Shown piece by piece: positions 24,765 through 33,667 of a DNA stretch of 64,000 nucleotides (its first letter is position 1; each line of letters opens with the position of its first letter). Made by a program: the position numbers and the translations under genes. The DNA comes from Clostridia bacterium (lineage in GTDB: Bacteria > Bacillota > Clostridia > Lachnospirales > Lachnospiraceae), in assembly GCA_910574835.1 (NCBI GenBank), contig CAJTDE010000004.1:146912-210911 (forward strand), given 5' to 3'. The notes beneath the pieces were generated by a model that worked only from the letters and a program-made list of their open reading frames with translations, did not search any database and was not told where the DNA came from.

Positions 24765-26567
24765 TCAGTGGCTTTCCGCCGCTGAAACAACAGCTTCTAA
24801 ATCCTCCTCGGATAAAAGCTCATAGGAATCGGTTCCCGCCTGCTCCTGCGACACTTCGCCCTCCAGACTGTCCCCCAATGCAATGCTGCCCACCGCCTGC
24901 GTCACTTCCCCGTGGCGGTAGGACTTCCCTTTCCCGTCCGTGGACAGTGCCACGTTGGGGTGTTTTAAAATATCGAATTTTTCATCCATCACCGGGCGTT
25001 CCCCACGGATAAAAAGAAGCGCATAGCGGTTGTCCAGCATACGCACTTCATCCGGCGTCAAAAGCTCACGCCCCGATATTTGGTAGTTTGTGGAATAGTT
25101 GCCCGAATGCCCGGTTGACTTCCCGTAGGTGTTCATATCAATGGTGGCTTTCCCCAGCAGCTCGCTGACATACTTATGGGTTCCCTGCTCGTTGCCGCCC
25201 AGATATAAAAACTGGTCGCAGTTGCCCACAATGCTTTCCCACTGCTTCTCAAACAGCGCCTTTAGCTGCGCCATGTTTTGCAGGATGATGGACACGCTGA
25301 CTTCCCTCGACCGCATGACGGACAGGATTTTGTCAAAGTCATCCGGCAAACTGACGTTCGCAAATTCATCCATCAAAAAATGCACATGGACGGGGAGCCT
25401 GCCGCCGTGCTTATGGTCGGCAAGGTAAAATAGCTGCTGGAATAGCTGCGTGTATAGGATGGATACCAGAAAGTTGTAGCTGGTATCGTTGTCGGGTATC
25501 AGCGCAAACAACGCCACTTTCTTCTCCCCCAGTGATGACAGGTCTAAATCGTCTGTGGCTGTCAAAGCCGCAAGGCTGGAAAGATTGAATTTCTCCAACC
25601 TCGCCGCAAGCGTAATCTGGATGGATTTCAGCGTTTTCGCACTTCCTGAATGGTAGTCCTTATAATATTTCACTGCGATATGCTCCGGCTCCCGCATTTC
25701 CAAACGCTCAAATAATTCGTCAAGCGGGGACTGGTATTCATCGTTGTCCTCCCGGACTTCCCCTGCCCGTAACAGCTCCATCACCATCGGGAAATTCTGC
25801 TCGTCTTTTGGTGCCTCGTACCTTAAATAAAATATCAGTGCTAAGAGTAACATGGACGCCGCTGTGTCCCAAAAAGGATCGTTTGACTGGCTCCCTTTCG
25901 GGGTGGTTGCCTTAAAAAGATTCGTCACAAGCCGCTGCACGTCGTTGTCATCCTTTAAATACATAAACGGATTATAACAATGGCTCTTTTCCATGTTGAT
26001 TAAGTCAAGCACACGCACTTCATACCCTTTTCCCTCCAGAAGATGCCCGGTGTCCCGCAGGTTCTCTCCCTTAGGATCAAGCACGACAAATGACGTGTTC
26101 GCCTGCATAAGATTCGGCTTCGCATAAAACCTTGTCTTTCCGGCTCCGCTCCCGCCCACCACAATGGTGAGCAGGTTGCGGCGGTGCTTCCGGCTGTCAT
26201 AGCTGATACGCACGTTGGACGTCATAATCTTGTTGGCTCCAAAATCTTTCTCGCTGTACTTCTGGTTGACCGCCCGTGCGTTGCCCCATGCGGCAGAACC
26301 GTGTTCCTCGCCCCTCCGGTAGTTCCTCCGTGTGGATACATAAATGCCAATCCCCATCCCGTATATCAGCAGGAAAATGAGGACAGCTCTGAAGCTGTCC
26401 CCACATAAGCGGATAGAAAACGGATGGTTCATAGCGTCCGGGAATCCCCGTATAATTTCAGGCAGCCCTCCCGCAAGATACGGTGCTGTCAAAAGGGCAA
26501 GCCAGACTACGGGAAGGATGCCGAAAAGAGCAAATATCCACGCCGCCTGCTTCTCACCGCTCCTCAT
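24765..26567 (-). CDS. VirD4/TraG-type coupling protein (T4CP)
   Basis: 600 residues. Two N-terminal membrane segments (about 8-28 and 50-72), then the ATPase: Walker A VVGGSGAGKTRF (near 135), Walker B VHFLMDEFANV (near 390) and the TraG/VirD4 NYQISGRELLTPDEVRML segment. It links the relaxase-DNA complex to the secretion channel. The ATG is inside the end of the upstream 70-residue gene (14-bp overlap) with a G-rich site; the longer frame has no site. Confidence 0.93.
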   Translation of the reverse strand: MRSGEKQAAWIFALFGILPVVWLALLTAPYLAGGLPEIIRGFPDAMNHPFSIRLCGDSFRAVLIFLLIYGMGIGIYVSTRRNYRRGEEHGSAAWGNARAVNQKYSEKDFGANKIMTSNVRISYDSRKHRRNLLTIVVGGSGAGKTRFYAKPNLMQANTSFVVLDPKGENLRDTGHLLEGKGYEVRVLDLINMEKSHCYNPFMYLKDDNDVQRLVTNLFKATTPKGSQSNDPFWDTAASMLLLALIFYLRYEAPKDEQNFPMVMELLRAGEVREDNDEYQSPLDELFERLEMREPEHIAVKYYKDYHSGSAKTLKSIQITLAARLEKFNLSSLAALTATDDLDLSSLGEKKVALFALIPDNDTSYNFLVSILYTQLFQQLFYLADHKHGGRLPVHVHFLMDEFANVSLPDDFDKILSVMRSREVSVSIILQNMAQLKALFEKQWESIVGNCDQFLYLGGNEQGTHKYVSELLGKATIDMNTYGKSTGHSGNYSTNYQISGRELLTPDEVRMLDNRYALLFIRGERPVMDEKFDILKHPNVALSTDGKGKSYRHGEVTQAVGSIALGDSLEGEVSQEQAGTDSYELLSEEDLEAVVSAAESH

Positions 26568-26766
26568 GGCATTTCCGCCCCCTTTTCTCTTTCTCCGGCG
26601 GCTCCTCAATCAGCTCGATGACTTTCAGAAGCACATCGTCCACTGCGTCTGTCGGCCTGCCCTCCTTTATCATCTGGTTGCGCTCGTCTTTCAGGGCATG
26701 GAAGATTACACCGTACTCGTATTTGTCCAGCTCAAGGGTTTTCTTTTCCCCGCTCAAGTTCACCAC
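26554..26766 (-). CDS. Small hypothetical protein upstream of VirD4
   Basis: 70 residues, acidic/basic helical (LDKYEYGVIFHALKDERNQM, then VDDVLLKVIELIEEPPEKEK). Such short genes precede VirD4 in many Clostridial ICEs. It overlaps VirD4, so coupling is likely. No domain recognised. Confidence 0.65.
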   Translation of the reverse strand: MVNLSGEKKTLELDKYEYGVIFHALKDERNQMIKEGRPTDAVDDVLLKVIELIEEPPEKEKRGRKCHEER

Positions 26767-26772
26767 CTCCGT

Positions 26773-27000
26773 CTACCTTTCCTGTTCTCTGTTCTTTACC
26801 TTATAATCCCGGATTGGCATTTCCCCGTATGCGTCAAGCAGGCGGTCAACTTTCTCCGATTCCGCATAGGTGGTTCCACGGTACAGCGGGTACGTCACGC
26901 CCTCCACGCATACCTTGCCGCCTGTCGGCTCCAGGTCAATGCCGCACAGATTTTCTTCTGGAAAAATATTGAAATTATATCCTGCCTTCACTGCCCTCAT
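26773..27000 (-). CDS. Small hypothetical protein of the transfer operon
   Basis: 75 residues, no known domain (YNFNIFPEENLCGIDLEPTG at the N-terminus). It overlaps the previous gene by 4 bp (ATGA) and ends 6 bp before the next, so it belongs to the operon. Confidence 0.65.
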   Translation of the reverse strand: MRAVKAGYNFNIFPEENLCGIDLEPTGGKVCVEGVTYPLYRGTTYAESEKVDRLLDAYGEMPIRDYKVKNREQER

Positions 27001-27929
27001 CTTGCGTCCTCCCGGTTATGCTGCGCCTGCGGCTGCTGTCTCTGGTTCTGGCTCCGGTTCGGTTCCAGCACTTTCGCCATGCGGGAAGATATATCGCCCG
27101 CTGCGTCACGGACTTTAGACAGCTCCCCACGGACTTCCTGCGGCTCCATGCCCTCGAAAAATTCCGGCGCATGGGTGAAATCAAACCCCTGCGTGTCCAC
27201 GCCATATTTTTTGCAGAGCAGGTAGGATGCACAATAGGCGTGGAAAGCGTCCTCGTTGCGGTCGTAATTCTTATCCCCGTCCGCAAACCCGGCAAGGGCA
27301 AGCTCCGGCGTCACGCTCCGGAAGATTTCCTGTGCGCTCATGCCTTTTCGCACATAAATGCAGCTTTCCTCCGGCTCAAACAATGCCCCTTTGTCCTCCG
27401 GCATCTGATCCGGCTCCGCCGCAACAATGGCAACGGGTGGGTTGTTCACCACTGCCCGCACAAGCTGTGCGTCCGTGATTTCCGGCTGCGCCTGCTGTAA
27501 CCTGTCCCTTGCGTTGGTCTGTGAAATGTCATACACCTTTTTCGCATTGTAATAGGTTCCGGTGCTTCCGTCCTCACGCTCATACTCCTTCCCCGGCTCC
27601 ATAATCAGGATGGGGTTGTTCCGCTCCTGCCTTTTCACATAGGCTCCCTGATCCCGCCAGTAGCCATAATCGCCAATCTTCTGCGCCTCCGGCTTCTGCG
27701 CCATAATCAGCAGGGCATTGTTGGCGGTGTAGCGGTCAAAGCGGCTCTGCACGTCAAGGTACTGCTGAAACGCCTGCCCGTCCGTGGCCACCGCCGCCGT
27801 CATCTGCTCCGACATTTCATAACAGCGGCTCCGGTTGTTCCTGCTCTCTGCGATAAATGCCGCCACCCGGTCATCCTGCGGCACGGCGGATACATTCAGT
27901 AAAGAATCAAGGCTGAAATTGTTGTCCAT
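26997..27929 (-). CDS. ArdC-like protein with degenerate peptidase part
   Basis: 310 residues. The middle (about 60-120: RYTANNALLIMAQKPEAQKI, GYWRDQGAYVKRQE, ILIMEPGKEY) matches the ArdC-type single-strand DNA-binding domain of mobile elements. The following part aligns in layout with ImmA-like metallopeptidases, but the zinc HExxH is absent (the corresponding stretch reads ELALAGF), so it is probably inactive. Such proteins travel with transferred DNA and protect it. The C-terminus is Gln/Arg-rich. Confidence 0.68.
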   Translation of the reverse strand: MDNNFSLDSLLNVSAVPQDDRVAAFIAESRNNRSRCYEMSEQMTAAVATDGQAFQQYLDVQSRFDRYTANNALLIMAQKPEAQKIGDYGYWRDQGAYVKRQERNNPILIMEPGKEYEREDGSTGTYYNAKKVYDISQTNARDRLQQAQPEITDAQLVRAVVNNPPVAIVAAEPDQMPEDKGALFEPEESCIYVRKGMSAQEIFRSVTPELALAGFADGDKNYDRNEDAFHAYCASYLLCKKYGVDTQGFDFTHAPEFFEGMEPQEVRGELSKVRDAAGDISSRMAKVLEPNRSQNQRQQPQAQHNREDAR

Positions 27930-27934
27930 ACATC

Positions 27935-28849
27935 TTACCTCTCTTTCGATTTTTTCGGTTTTGTTTTTGTCTGCGGCTGTCTATGCTGCAATGGCTTCTG
28001 GTTTTTCGCTTTGGTGTCCTTTGCAGGCTCGCTCCGGCTCCCTGCCTCCGCTTCTTTCTTCCTCCCTGCCTGAATCTCTTTCAGCTCCTCCCGCACGGAC
28101 GGTTTCTCCGGCGTGGCTGGCTGGTACAGCTTAGAAGTACCCTCGGCGGTTGTCCTTTGCTTCTTTAAGGTAGGCTCGGACTGACGGGATTTCGCAGTCT
28201 TGCCCAAAGAGGGGTTTTTCTGCTGCCCCTCCTCTTTCTGCGTGGGGCTGCCTAAAAGCTCGTCTACCAGCAAATCTTCCTGTGACTTCCCCGGCCTGTC
28301 CTTCTCCGGCTCTGGCTGTGCCTGCGGTTTTCCCGGTGACAGTTTCTCCGGTGACGCTTTCTCTTTTGGCGGTTCCTTCGTTTTCTCCTTTCCGGGAGCC
28401 GCCTTTTTCTCCTTCGCATTGCTTTTTTCTTCCCTCGACTTCTGGATTTCCGTCTTAATCTGTGCCGCCTCTGTGACGGACGCAAACTTGAAGCGTTCCA
28501 CGATACGGTTGATGCGGGGCGCATCTTCCTCCTTCACCATAATGTCCACCATCCCGTCGCTGCTCCCTTTGGGATCACGGACGGCGCAGTAGAGGATTCC
28601 GTACCGCTTCGCCTCCTGCACGAATTTCTTCAGGTCGCTTTCCTTTACGGAAAATACGGTGAGCGGTTTCCCGGAGCGCACTAAGGTTTCCAGCCTTATC
28701 CTGCCTCTGGTCTTTTTCTGCTCCTTTAGGATGGCGTATAAAAGCACTGCAAGCTGCTTTGCCCCCTCGCCGGAGATTTTTAAGGCCGCTTCCCCCACTT
28801 CCATCGACATACGCACCACCTGGTCAGCGGCTTCGCCTGATGTGTTCAT
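27935..28849 (-). CDS. PcfB family protein (DUF3801)
   Basis: 304 residues. The N-terminal 130 residues (EAALKISGEGAKQLAVLLYA, then GILYCAVRDPKG) are the PcfB/DUF3801 domain, an accessory of relaxosome or coupling in pCF10-like systems. The remaining part is a Lys/Glu/Pro-rich disordered tail ending in poly-basic residues. The ATG has AGGAGG at the right distance and lies within the end of the relaxase gene. Confidence 0.86.
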   Translation of the reverse strand: MNTSGEAADQVVRMSMEVGEAALKISGEGAKQLAVLLYAILKEQKKTRGRIRLETLVRSGKPLTVFSVKESDLKKFVQEAKRYGILYCAVRDPKGSSDGMVDIMVKEEDAPRINRIVERFKFASVTEAAQIKTEIQKSREEKSNAKEKKAAPGKEKTKEPPKEKASPEKLSPGKPQAQPEPEKDRPGKSQEDLLVDELLGSPTQKEEGQQKNPSLGKTAKSRQSEPTLKKQRTTAEGTSKLYQPATPEKPSVREELKEIQAGRKKEAEAGSRSEPAKDTKAKNQKPLQHRQPQTKTKPKKSKER

Positions 28850-30305
28850 GGATTGTTCCCTCCTTTTCCGTGTGGGCGTTCTTTTCCTCCACACTATTTT
28901 CCTGCCGCACGGTTTCTAATTTTTCTTTCATTGCGCCGGAACGTGCGGCTATCCCGTCGCAGAGTCCCACCTCCTTTCGCAGTTCCCCGATCTGCTTTGA
29001 AAGACCGGAGATTTCTGTTTTTACCTCTGACAGCTTTTCGCCGTCTTTGATGCTGCGGCTCTGATACCGCAGGTGTTTCCTTTTGTCCGCAAGCTCCGCC
29101 ATCTTCCCCTGCAACTCTTCTTTCAATGAAAAAAGCTGCTCCGTGGTATCTATGCGATAATGGCAGAGCAGCCTTGTTTCCTTTGAAATTTTATCCAGTT
29201 TTATCAAGTCCTCCCGGAACATCATGTGTACCTGCTTCGGGCTTACGGGCGGGCGGTTCTTCGGCAGGATTCCCAACAGGTAACAGTAATGCAGGTATAA
29301 GCCACGGAGTCCGCCGATTTTCCTTGCCTTTTGTATATTCCCATGCACTTTTATGACATAGGTTTTCTTTTCCGGCAATGGGGCGGGAGTTGTCTGCTTT
29401 TTTACCGTCTGCGTGAGTATCCGCCTGCGGATGGATTCTAAGGTGTATTCCTCCCCTAAATTCCTCGCCAGCTTCATCCCCCGCTCCCTGCCCTCCGCCC
29501 GTACCGTGACGTCTTTCCCGAATTTGATGGAATAGCCTTTCTCTTTCAGGTAATGGAAAAACTGCTTTTCCGTCCTCGCCTTTGCAATGGCTTCGTCCAC
29601 GTCCGCCTTTATCATCCCCAAATAGGTCGGCCTGCCCTCCTGCTCCGCCCGCCACTCCCCATAATGCTTTGTTTTCTGTTTTGGGTTCTCTATGACGGAC
29701 AATCCGTATTCCCGGCATAACCTGTCGGAAGCGTTACGCATATCCCGGTAGTCCTGCTTGCTGCGGTGATACCTAAGGCCGTCCGCAAAGGAAACAGAGT
29801 TCACCACAAAATGGTTATGCAGGTGGTGCGCCTTATCTAAGTGGGTTGCCACTATTACCTGAAAGCGGCTCCCCCACAATTCCTCCGCCAGCTTCACGCC
29901 AATCTCATGCGCCATCGCCGGGGTGCATTCCCCCGGCGCAAAGGACTGGTAGCCGTGGAACGCCATAATGCCCTCGTCCTTCCCGTACCTCTTTTTGACC
30001 GCCATCATTTCTGACCGGGCGGTGGTCGGGGCGCAGTTGACGCCGGACACATACTGCTCCATGACCTTCTCGTTTTCATCATCTATGACATCCTCCGCTG
30101 CCTCTGGTTTCCCCCTCTGTCTGGTCTTTTCCGCATTGACCGCATAGGCGATGACGTCGGACAGCCCCTGCGTTTCCTTTTCCTCCATGCCGGACAGCTC
30201 CGGCAGCTTTGCGATTTCAGGACTTCTCGTCTTATCCGGGTTCTGCACATAGATGACGACTTTCCCCAGCCACCCTTTGACGCTCCAGATGGATGTGGTC
30301 GCCAT
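28824..30305 (-). CDS. Relaxase/mobilisation nuclease (MobA/VirD2-like)
   Basis: 493 residues. The HUH three-histidine motif is visible as HLDKAHHLHNHFVVNSVSF (about 157-175), preceded by the MobA-type N-terminus with a Tyr candidate in YVQNPDKTRSP (18-28). It nicks oriT and leads the single strand into the recipient. The C-terminal half is helical. It starts at the stop of MobC and overlaps the PcfB start by 26 bp. Family: MOBP-like by motif order, inferred. Confidence 0.92.
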   Translation of the reverse strand: MATTSIWSVKGWLGKVVIYVQNPDKTRSPEIAKLPELSGMEEKETQGLSDVIAYAVNAEKTRQRGKPEAAEDVIDDENEKVMEQYVSGVNCAPTTARSEMMAVKKRYGKDEGIMAFHGYQSFAPGECTPAMAHEIGVKLAEELWGSRFQVIVATHLDKAHHLHNHFVVNSVSFADGLRYHRSKQDYRDMRNASDRLCREYGLSVIENPKQKTKHYGEWRAEQEGRPTYLGMIKADVDEAIAKARTEKQFFHYLKEKGYSIKFGKDVTVRAEGRERGMKLARNLGEEYTLESIRRRILTQTVKKQTTPAPLPEKKTYVIKVHGNIQKARKIGGLRGLYLHYCYLLGILPKNRPPVSPKQVHMMFREDLIKLDKISKETRLLCHYRIDTTEQLFSLKEELQGKMAELADKRKHLRYQSRSIKDGEKLSEVKTEISGLSKQIGELRKEVGLCDGIAARSGAMKEKLETVRQENSVEEKNAHTEKEGTIHEHIRRSR

Positions 30306-30634
30306 TACTCCGCCTTTTCCGGCAGGACTACCGCCTCGGTAATCAGCCTGACCGCTTCGTCAAACTTCCTCATGTCGCTGTCATACCGCTGCACGTCAAT
30401 CACGTTCAGCGTGTGCGCCTTCTGTGCGATCTGGTTTAAGTTGTTCCCAATCTTATGCAGCTCCCGCATCATGGAATAATAGTCGGGCGGCGGAGCCTCC
30501 CTCGGCGTCTTTCCCGTGATTGCCTGACGCACATAGGCTTCCTGGCTGATTCCGCTTTTCTTTACCCTTTCCCTGAATGCGTCCGCTTCTTCTTTATTCA
30601 GGCGGAACAGAAACGGGACGTCCCTCTTTCTCAT
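30305..30634 (-). CDS. mobC: MobC-like relaxosome protein
   Basis: 109 residues. N-terminal ribbon-helix-helix-like part (PFLFRLNKEEADAFRERVKK, SGISQEAYVRQAI) and the MobC motif LHKIGNNLNQIAQKAH (about 60-75). It binds oriT and helps the relaxase. Its stop shares a base with the relaxase start. Confidence 0.9.
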   Translation of the reverse strand: MRKRDVPFLFRLNKEEADAFRERVKKSGISQEAYVRQAITGKTPREAPPPDYYSMMRELHKIGNNLNQIAQKAHTLNVIDVQRYDSDMRKFDEAVRLITEAVVLPEKAE

Positions 30635-30741
30635 CTGCCTACCTCCGTATCTCTCCCGTGCAGGCGGTTAATCTGCAACAGGCACATCATCACCACGCCC
30701 ACAATGCCGCCTACAAAAGTTCCACTCAAAAATGCCAACAT
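30631..30741 (-). CDS. DUF3789 small membrane protein
   Basis: 36 residues, one membrane segment (MLAFLSGTFVGGIVGVVMMC) and a short basic tail. This is the DUF3789 family, tiny proteins found just upstream of mobC in Clostridial ICEs. Its TGA overlaps the mobC start as ATGA. Too short for most gene finders; the frame, overlap and family resemblance support it. Confidence 0.78.
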   Translation of the reverse strand: MLAFLSGTFVGGIVGVVMMCLLQINRLHGRDTEVGR

Positions 30742-31060
30742 ACTGCTCCACTCACCTTTCCGTCATGGTGCGCTGTCACCATGCAACTTGTCATATCTGG
30801 CGGAACCTCCCGGCTCCGCTAAAAAGGGGTATTAGGGGATTTTCCCCTAACAAGCTGCCTTCGGGTTGCCGCATGGCAATCCAAAGGCGTTGCTTGCTGG
30901 TATTGTGTATCACCCCTGCGGCTGCGTACCGCCTTTTGGCGTCGGCTTTACCACCTTCCGAAAACAGAGGTTTCCTGATACGATATTTGGCATAAATCTC
31001 ACTCCCTTCTCTGCCCATGACTGGATACTTCTATAGATTTTTTCACATATCCGGGCATAA
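30742..31060. other. Non-coding region upstream of mobC: candidate oriT and decayed leader copy
   Basis: About 320 bp without a convincing gene. It holds a perfect palindrome TTAGGGGA/TCCCCTAA (30832-30850), a small hairpin TTGCC/GGCAA (30866-30879) and a longer inverted repeat AAAGGCG (30883-30889) with CGCCTTT (30930-30936). Inverted repeats directly before mobC/relaxase are the usual layout of an origin of transfer. The right part (30988-31057) is a second copy of the leader found before the toprim gene, including its first codons, here leading nowhere. Exact nic site not assigned. Confidence 0.5.
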
Positions 31061-31062
31061 AA

Positions 31063-31102
31063 ATAACCGGGTGATTTCCATTCCTGAAAACCATCCGGCT
31101 AT
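31063..31102 (-). terminator. ATAGCC-type hairpin B, left border of cargo 1
   Basis: Stem ATA-CCGG-TG-TT with AA-CA-CCGG-TAT; on the minus strand followed by TTATTTTT. It ends the DUF2971 gene. The same hairpin with compensating changes lies at 34705 (e.g. A-T there is G-C here). Confidence 0.7.
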
Positions 31103-31127
31103 GTAATATTCATATTTCTATGGTGAC

Positions 31128-31781
31128 TTACATTCTTAATCTTTTATTACCCAACTCCGTATCATCGAATAATTCATACGAACAAGTAACAAAATTCATT
31201 TGACGAATCTCTACACTTGGATTATATACATCCCTCCAATATTTAATCCAATGCAAAAGATTATTATCAAATCTTGCACCCAAAAAAATAATCTTAATCA
31301 CATTAGAATCTATATTTAAAAATTTATCACCTTGGCTTATAAAACGCCACTCCTTCTCATATGACCACGATGTTTCTTTATGTGCAGCTAATTTAGTATA
31401 ATTATATAAATCTGTATGCGATACTTTTATAGGACTATCAACATATCTCACCTTTTCCAAAGTAATTGAATCTGTATTTACCCAATCCGAAAAATCAAAT
31501 GCAATACAAATTCCTGTATGGGATGCTGCATAGTGCGCCCACATTAAGGAAGATCTCTGTGTCTCTGATAATGAAAAAACCCTTGTTACATTTTTCCTAT
31601 TTCTTTCTTCAAGCATGTTTCCATACTCTTTCAGCGGATTATTGATTTGTATTTCTGCAATGGATTCATTGGGATCATTTAATGATTTTAGTTCTGGTAA
31701 ATATAGTCTTTGATTAACAAATATGTCTTGTGTATTTATAAATCCTTCTCCAGATATATCCCTATACTTATATAAAAGCAT
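31128..31781 (-). CDS. DUF2971 family protein (cargo 1)
   Basis: 217 residues. The N-terminal LLYKYRDISGEGF and the core SLMWAHYAASHTGICIAFDF are the DUF2971 signature; WSYEKEWRF follows. The family is of unknown activity but is frequent in defence islands and prophage cargo. AT-rich compared with the conjugation genes. It lies 40 bp downstream of a membrane-protein gene on the same strand, together forming an inserted two-gene unit bounded by hairpins. Confidence 0.8.
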   Translation of the reverse strand: MLLYKYRDISGEGFINTQDIFVNQRLYLPELKSLNDPNESIAEIQINNPLKEYGNMLEERNRKNVTRVFSLSETQRSSLMWAHYAASHTGICIAFDFSDWVNTDSITLEKVRYVDSPIKVSHTDLYNYTKLAAHKETSWSYEKEWRFISQGDKFLNIDSNVIKIIFLGARFDNNLLHWIKYWRDVYNPSVEIRQMNFVTCSYELFDDTELGNKRLRM

Positions 31782-31821
31782 TCTCTTACCTCGCTCTTTT
31801 TATTAAATATTTGAAACATTT

Positions 31822-32535
31822 TTATTGTTCAACTGGATATGTATGCACTTTTGGTTCAATACTTTGATGAGTACCATTAATATGCACAACAATACAATCC
31901 TTTTGAAAATAATGCGCTTTATGATCGGTATCCCAATAATCAATTTCAATATTGATTACAATTTCCACCATTTTTTGAGTATCAATAAGAAAATAAAAGT
32001 TTACGTTTTCCTCTTTTGCAATCACTATTTTTGCAGGGAAACCGTTAATAACAATGTTTACATCTATGGCACTGCCCAATCCAATATTTCTTATTATATA
32101 TTGCAAATATACAAATCCAGCATCTGATTGCCTTACTCCAATTAAATGTTTATCTGACTCGGTAAAATTATAACGTATTTTTCTGACTGAATTTCCCTCA
32201 ATCTCAACTATCCTATCATTTTCCTCAGTTTTTGCATTTTGGTTAAAATATTTATGGCGTGTATCTAAATATGGCTTAATAAATAACTTTCTTTGCTCTA
32301 ATGCGGCATCTTTTTCTGCCTGTTTTTGATTTTCCAATTTTCTATTGTTATCTAGTATCGTAATAAATACTGCGGCTAAAGTAGCAATTCCACCTAAGTA
32401 ACTACCCAAAAACCCCGCCCATACTTCGTTTGAAATATTGCTCGGAATATTATTTCCAAAAATAAATTTATCTATAAAAGCTGGAATTAAAATAATAAAT
32501 ATTGCTACTCCCGCACATTTTAGCAACTTTTTCAT
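31822..32535 (-). CDS. Two-segment membrane protein with C-terminal beta-rich domain (cargo 1)
   Basis: 237 residues, not recognised as a family. Two N-terminal membrane segments (about 5-22, CAGVAIFIILIPAFIDKF; and 42-62, GFLGSYLGGIATLAAVFITI), a charged coiled stretch (NNRKLENQKQAEKDAALEQR), then a soluble domain to the C-terminus on the cytoplasmic side by charge. The layout (2-TM anchor plus cytoplasmic domain) is that of many Abi-type effectors. Linked to the DUF2971 gene. Confidence 0.65.
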   Translation of the reverse strand: MKKLLKCAGVAIFIILIPAFIDKFIFGNNIPSNISNEVWAGFLGSYLGGIATLAAVFITILDNNRKLENQKQAEKDAALEQRKLFIKPYLDTRHKYFNQNAKTEENDRIVEIEGNSVRKIRYNFTESDKHLIGVRQSDAGFVYLQYIIRNIGLGSAIDVNIVINGFPAKIVIAKEENVNFYFLIDTQKMVEIVINIEIDYWDTDHKAHYFQKDCIVVHINGTHQSIEPKVHTYPVEQ

Positions 32536-32782
32536 AAACTATTTCAACCTCTCTTTCACAAAATTCCTAGCAGAAATAACATTTTTTCATCTTTTGGGGG
32601 TAAACATTTTAATAATACTTGTATTATTAATCTTAACTTATATGTCAGCATACCACACATTTCTATTTTTTTCTACTTATACAAATTATCCTTACTTGCA
32701 AAACTACTTATTTTTCATCTTTTCAACATCTCAAAAAAATTATTTTAATTTCATTCTTGAAAATAAATATGCTATGCAACAC

Positions 32783-33121
32783 TCAGATTTCCTCTAACAT
32801 CCGCAACAGTTTAAAGATATGGCTGCATCCCAAAAGGTACATTTGTATGCTTTCTGCCCTTGCCTTATCATACTCCAACGTGAAAAATCTGGACAGTGCC
32901 TTTGTTTCCCCTGCAGTCAGCTCCATAGGTTCCTCCACACCCCCGTCATCTGTCAGCCTTGAAATAAAATCGTGTTTATCAAGTATCCTGTAACGCTCTT
33001 CTGTAATCTTGCTGTAAGATACGGAGCTTCTCAACGCCTCCTCGCACAATATGTCTATCTCCTCTATGATGTCGCTGAACCATTTGGGCAGGTTGTAAAT
33101 GTCGATGTTCCTTATGTCCAT
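32783..33121 (-). CDS. Hypothetical ICE protein, paralogue of the 35.9-kb gene
   Basis: 112 residues, acidic, soluble. ATG chosen for AGGAG upstream; the longer frame reads through the leader. It shares layout and residues with the 110-residue protein at 35943 (in both: a short acidic DDGG/EGEGE stretch, LTAxExxxLxxFF/YF, then a Tyr/Leu-rich C-terminus with YxxG and YLKKI/FKLLRML). Both are preceded by the same covarying hairpin. Function unknown. Confidence 0.65.
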   Translation of the reverse strand: MDIRNIDIYNLPKWFSDIIEEIDILCEEALRSSVSYSKITEERYRILDKHDFISRLTDDGGVEEPMELTAGETKALSRFFTLEYDKARAESIQMYLLGCSHIFKLLRMLEEI

Positions 33122-33235
33122 AGCTATGGCTCCTTTCTGTTTTTCTAGAGAAATATAGCAGAAAGCCAACGGAGAATCCACCGTGTGATTTTTCATCTCG
33201 CACATTTGATTTATGCTTTTCTCCGTTATGTAGCA

Positions 33236-33257
33236 CGGCATCGGTTCCCCGATACCG
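33236..33257 (-). repeat. Conserved CGG-stem hairpin, copy 1
   Basis: Read on the minus strand: CGGTATCGG, loop GGAA, CCGATGCCG. It sits after the DpnD/PcfM-like stop and about 115 bp upstream of the 112-residue gene. It pairs throughout and has a copy with compensating changes at 36372-36393; both are followed by TACATA and CGGA. Confidence 0.65.
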
Positions 33258-33269
33258 CAAAAACACGAC

Positions 33270-33455
33270 TTACGTCTCTATATCTATCGCTTTCGCAAGG
33301 AAGGAAACATCCGTCACGTCCCGGTTGGAAAAATCTAAGATATTGGTTTCGCTGTATATCTTTTCCACCATCTTTGCGGCGGTTTCCGCACTCTCCGCTG
33401 AGATTTTCACCCTCTTTTCCGAGATGGCAACCAGCGTCATTTCATACTGCCTCAT
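33270..33455 (-). CDS. DpnD/PcfM family protein
   Basis: 61 residues from the ATG that follows AAAGGAGG. Pattern MTLVAISEKRVKISAESAET and ETNILDFSNRDVTDVSF fits the DpnD/PcfM family of small mobile-element proteins of unknown role. It follows a related small gene by 17 bp. Confidence 0.68.
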   Translation of the reverse strand: MRQYEMTLVAISEKRVKISAESAETAAKMVEKIYSETNILDFSNRDVTDVSFLAKAIDIET

Positions 33456-33472
33456 GGCAAACGCCTCCTTTC

Positions 33473-33667
33473 CTACCGCCCTATTCCTTTGTCCCGGACG
33501 CACTCTCTCGCCTTAAAATCAGCCCCCACAAAATGGTCTGCGTCCAAAATATACTGGCTTCTGTTCCAGTTATCCTCTGCCATCTGCTCCGCTTCCGCAA
33601 GGCTCTCCGCCTCAATGGGTACAGTCATTTGCAGGGTTTCCGTTATTGTTACGTCATACGTTTTCAT
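33473..33667 (-). CDS. DpnD/PcfM-like small protein
   Basis: 64 residues with the same beta-helix layout as its neighbour (YDVTITETLQMTVPIEAESL, AEAEQMAEDNW, ILDADHFVGADFKAR). It overlaps the end of the toprim gene by 4 bp (ATGA). Unknown function, likely tied to DNA processing by context. Confidence 0.66.
   Translation of the reverse strand: MKTYDVTITETLQMTVPIEAESLAEAEQMAEDNWNRSQYILDADHFVGADFKARECVRDKGIGR

Noticed and set aside
30791..31018. 75-codon minus-strand frame upstream of mobC
   Set aside because: It covers the inverted repeats of the oriT-like region and the decayed leader copy; no ribosome site.
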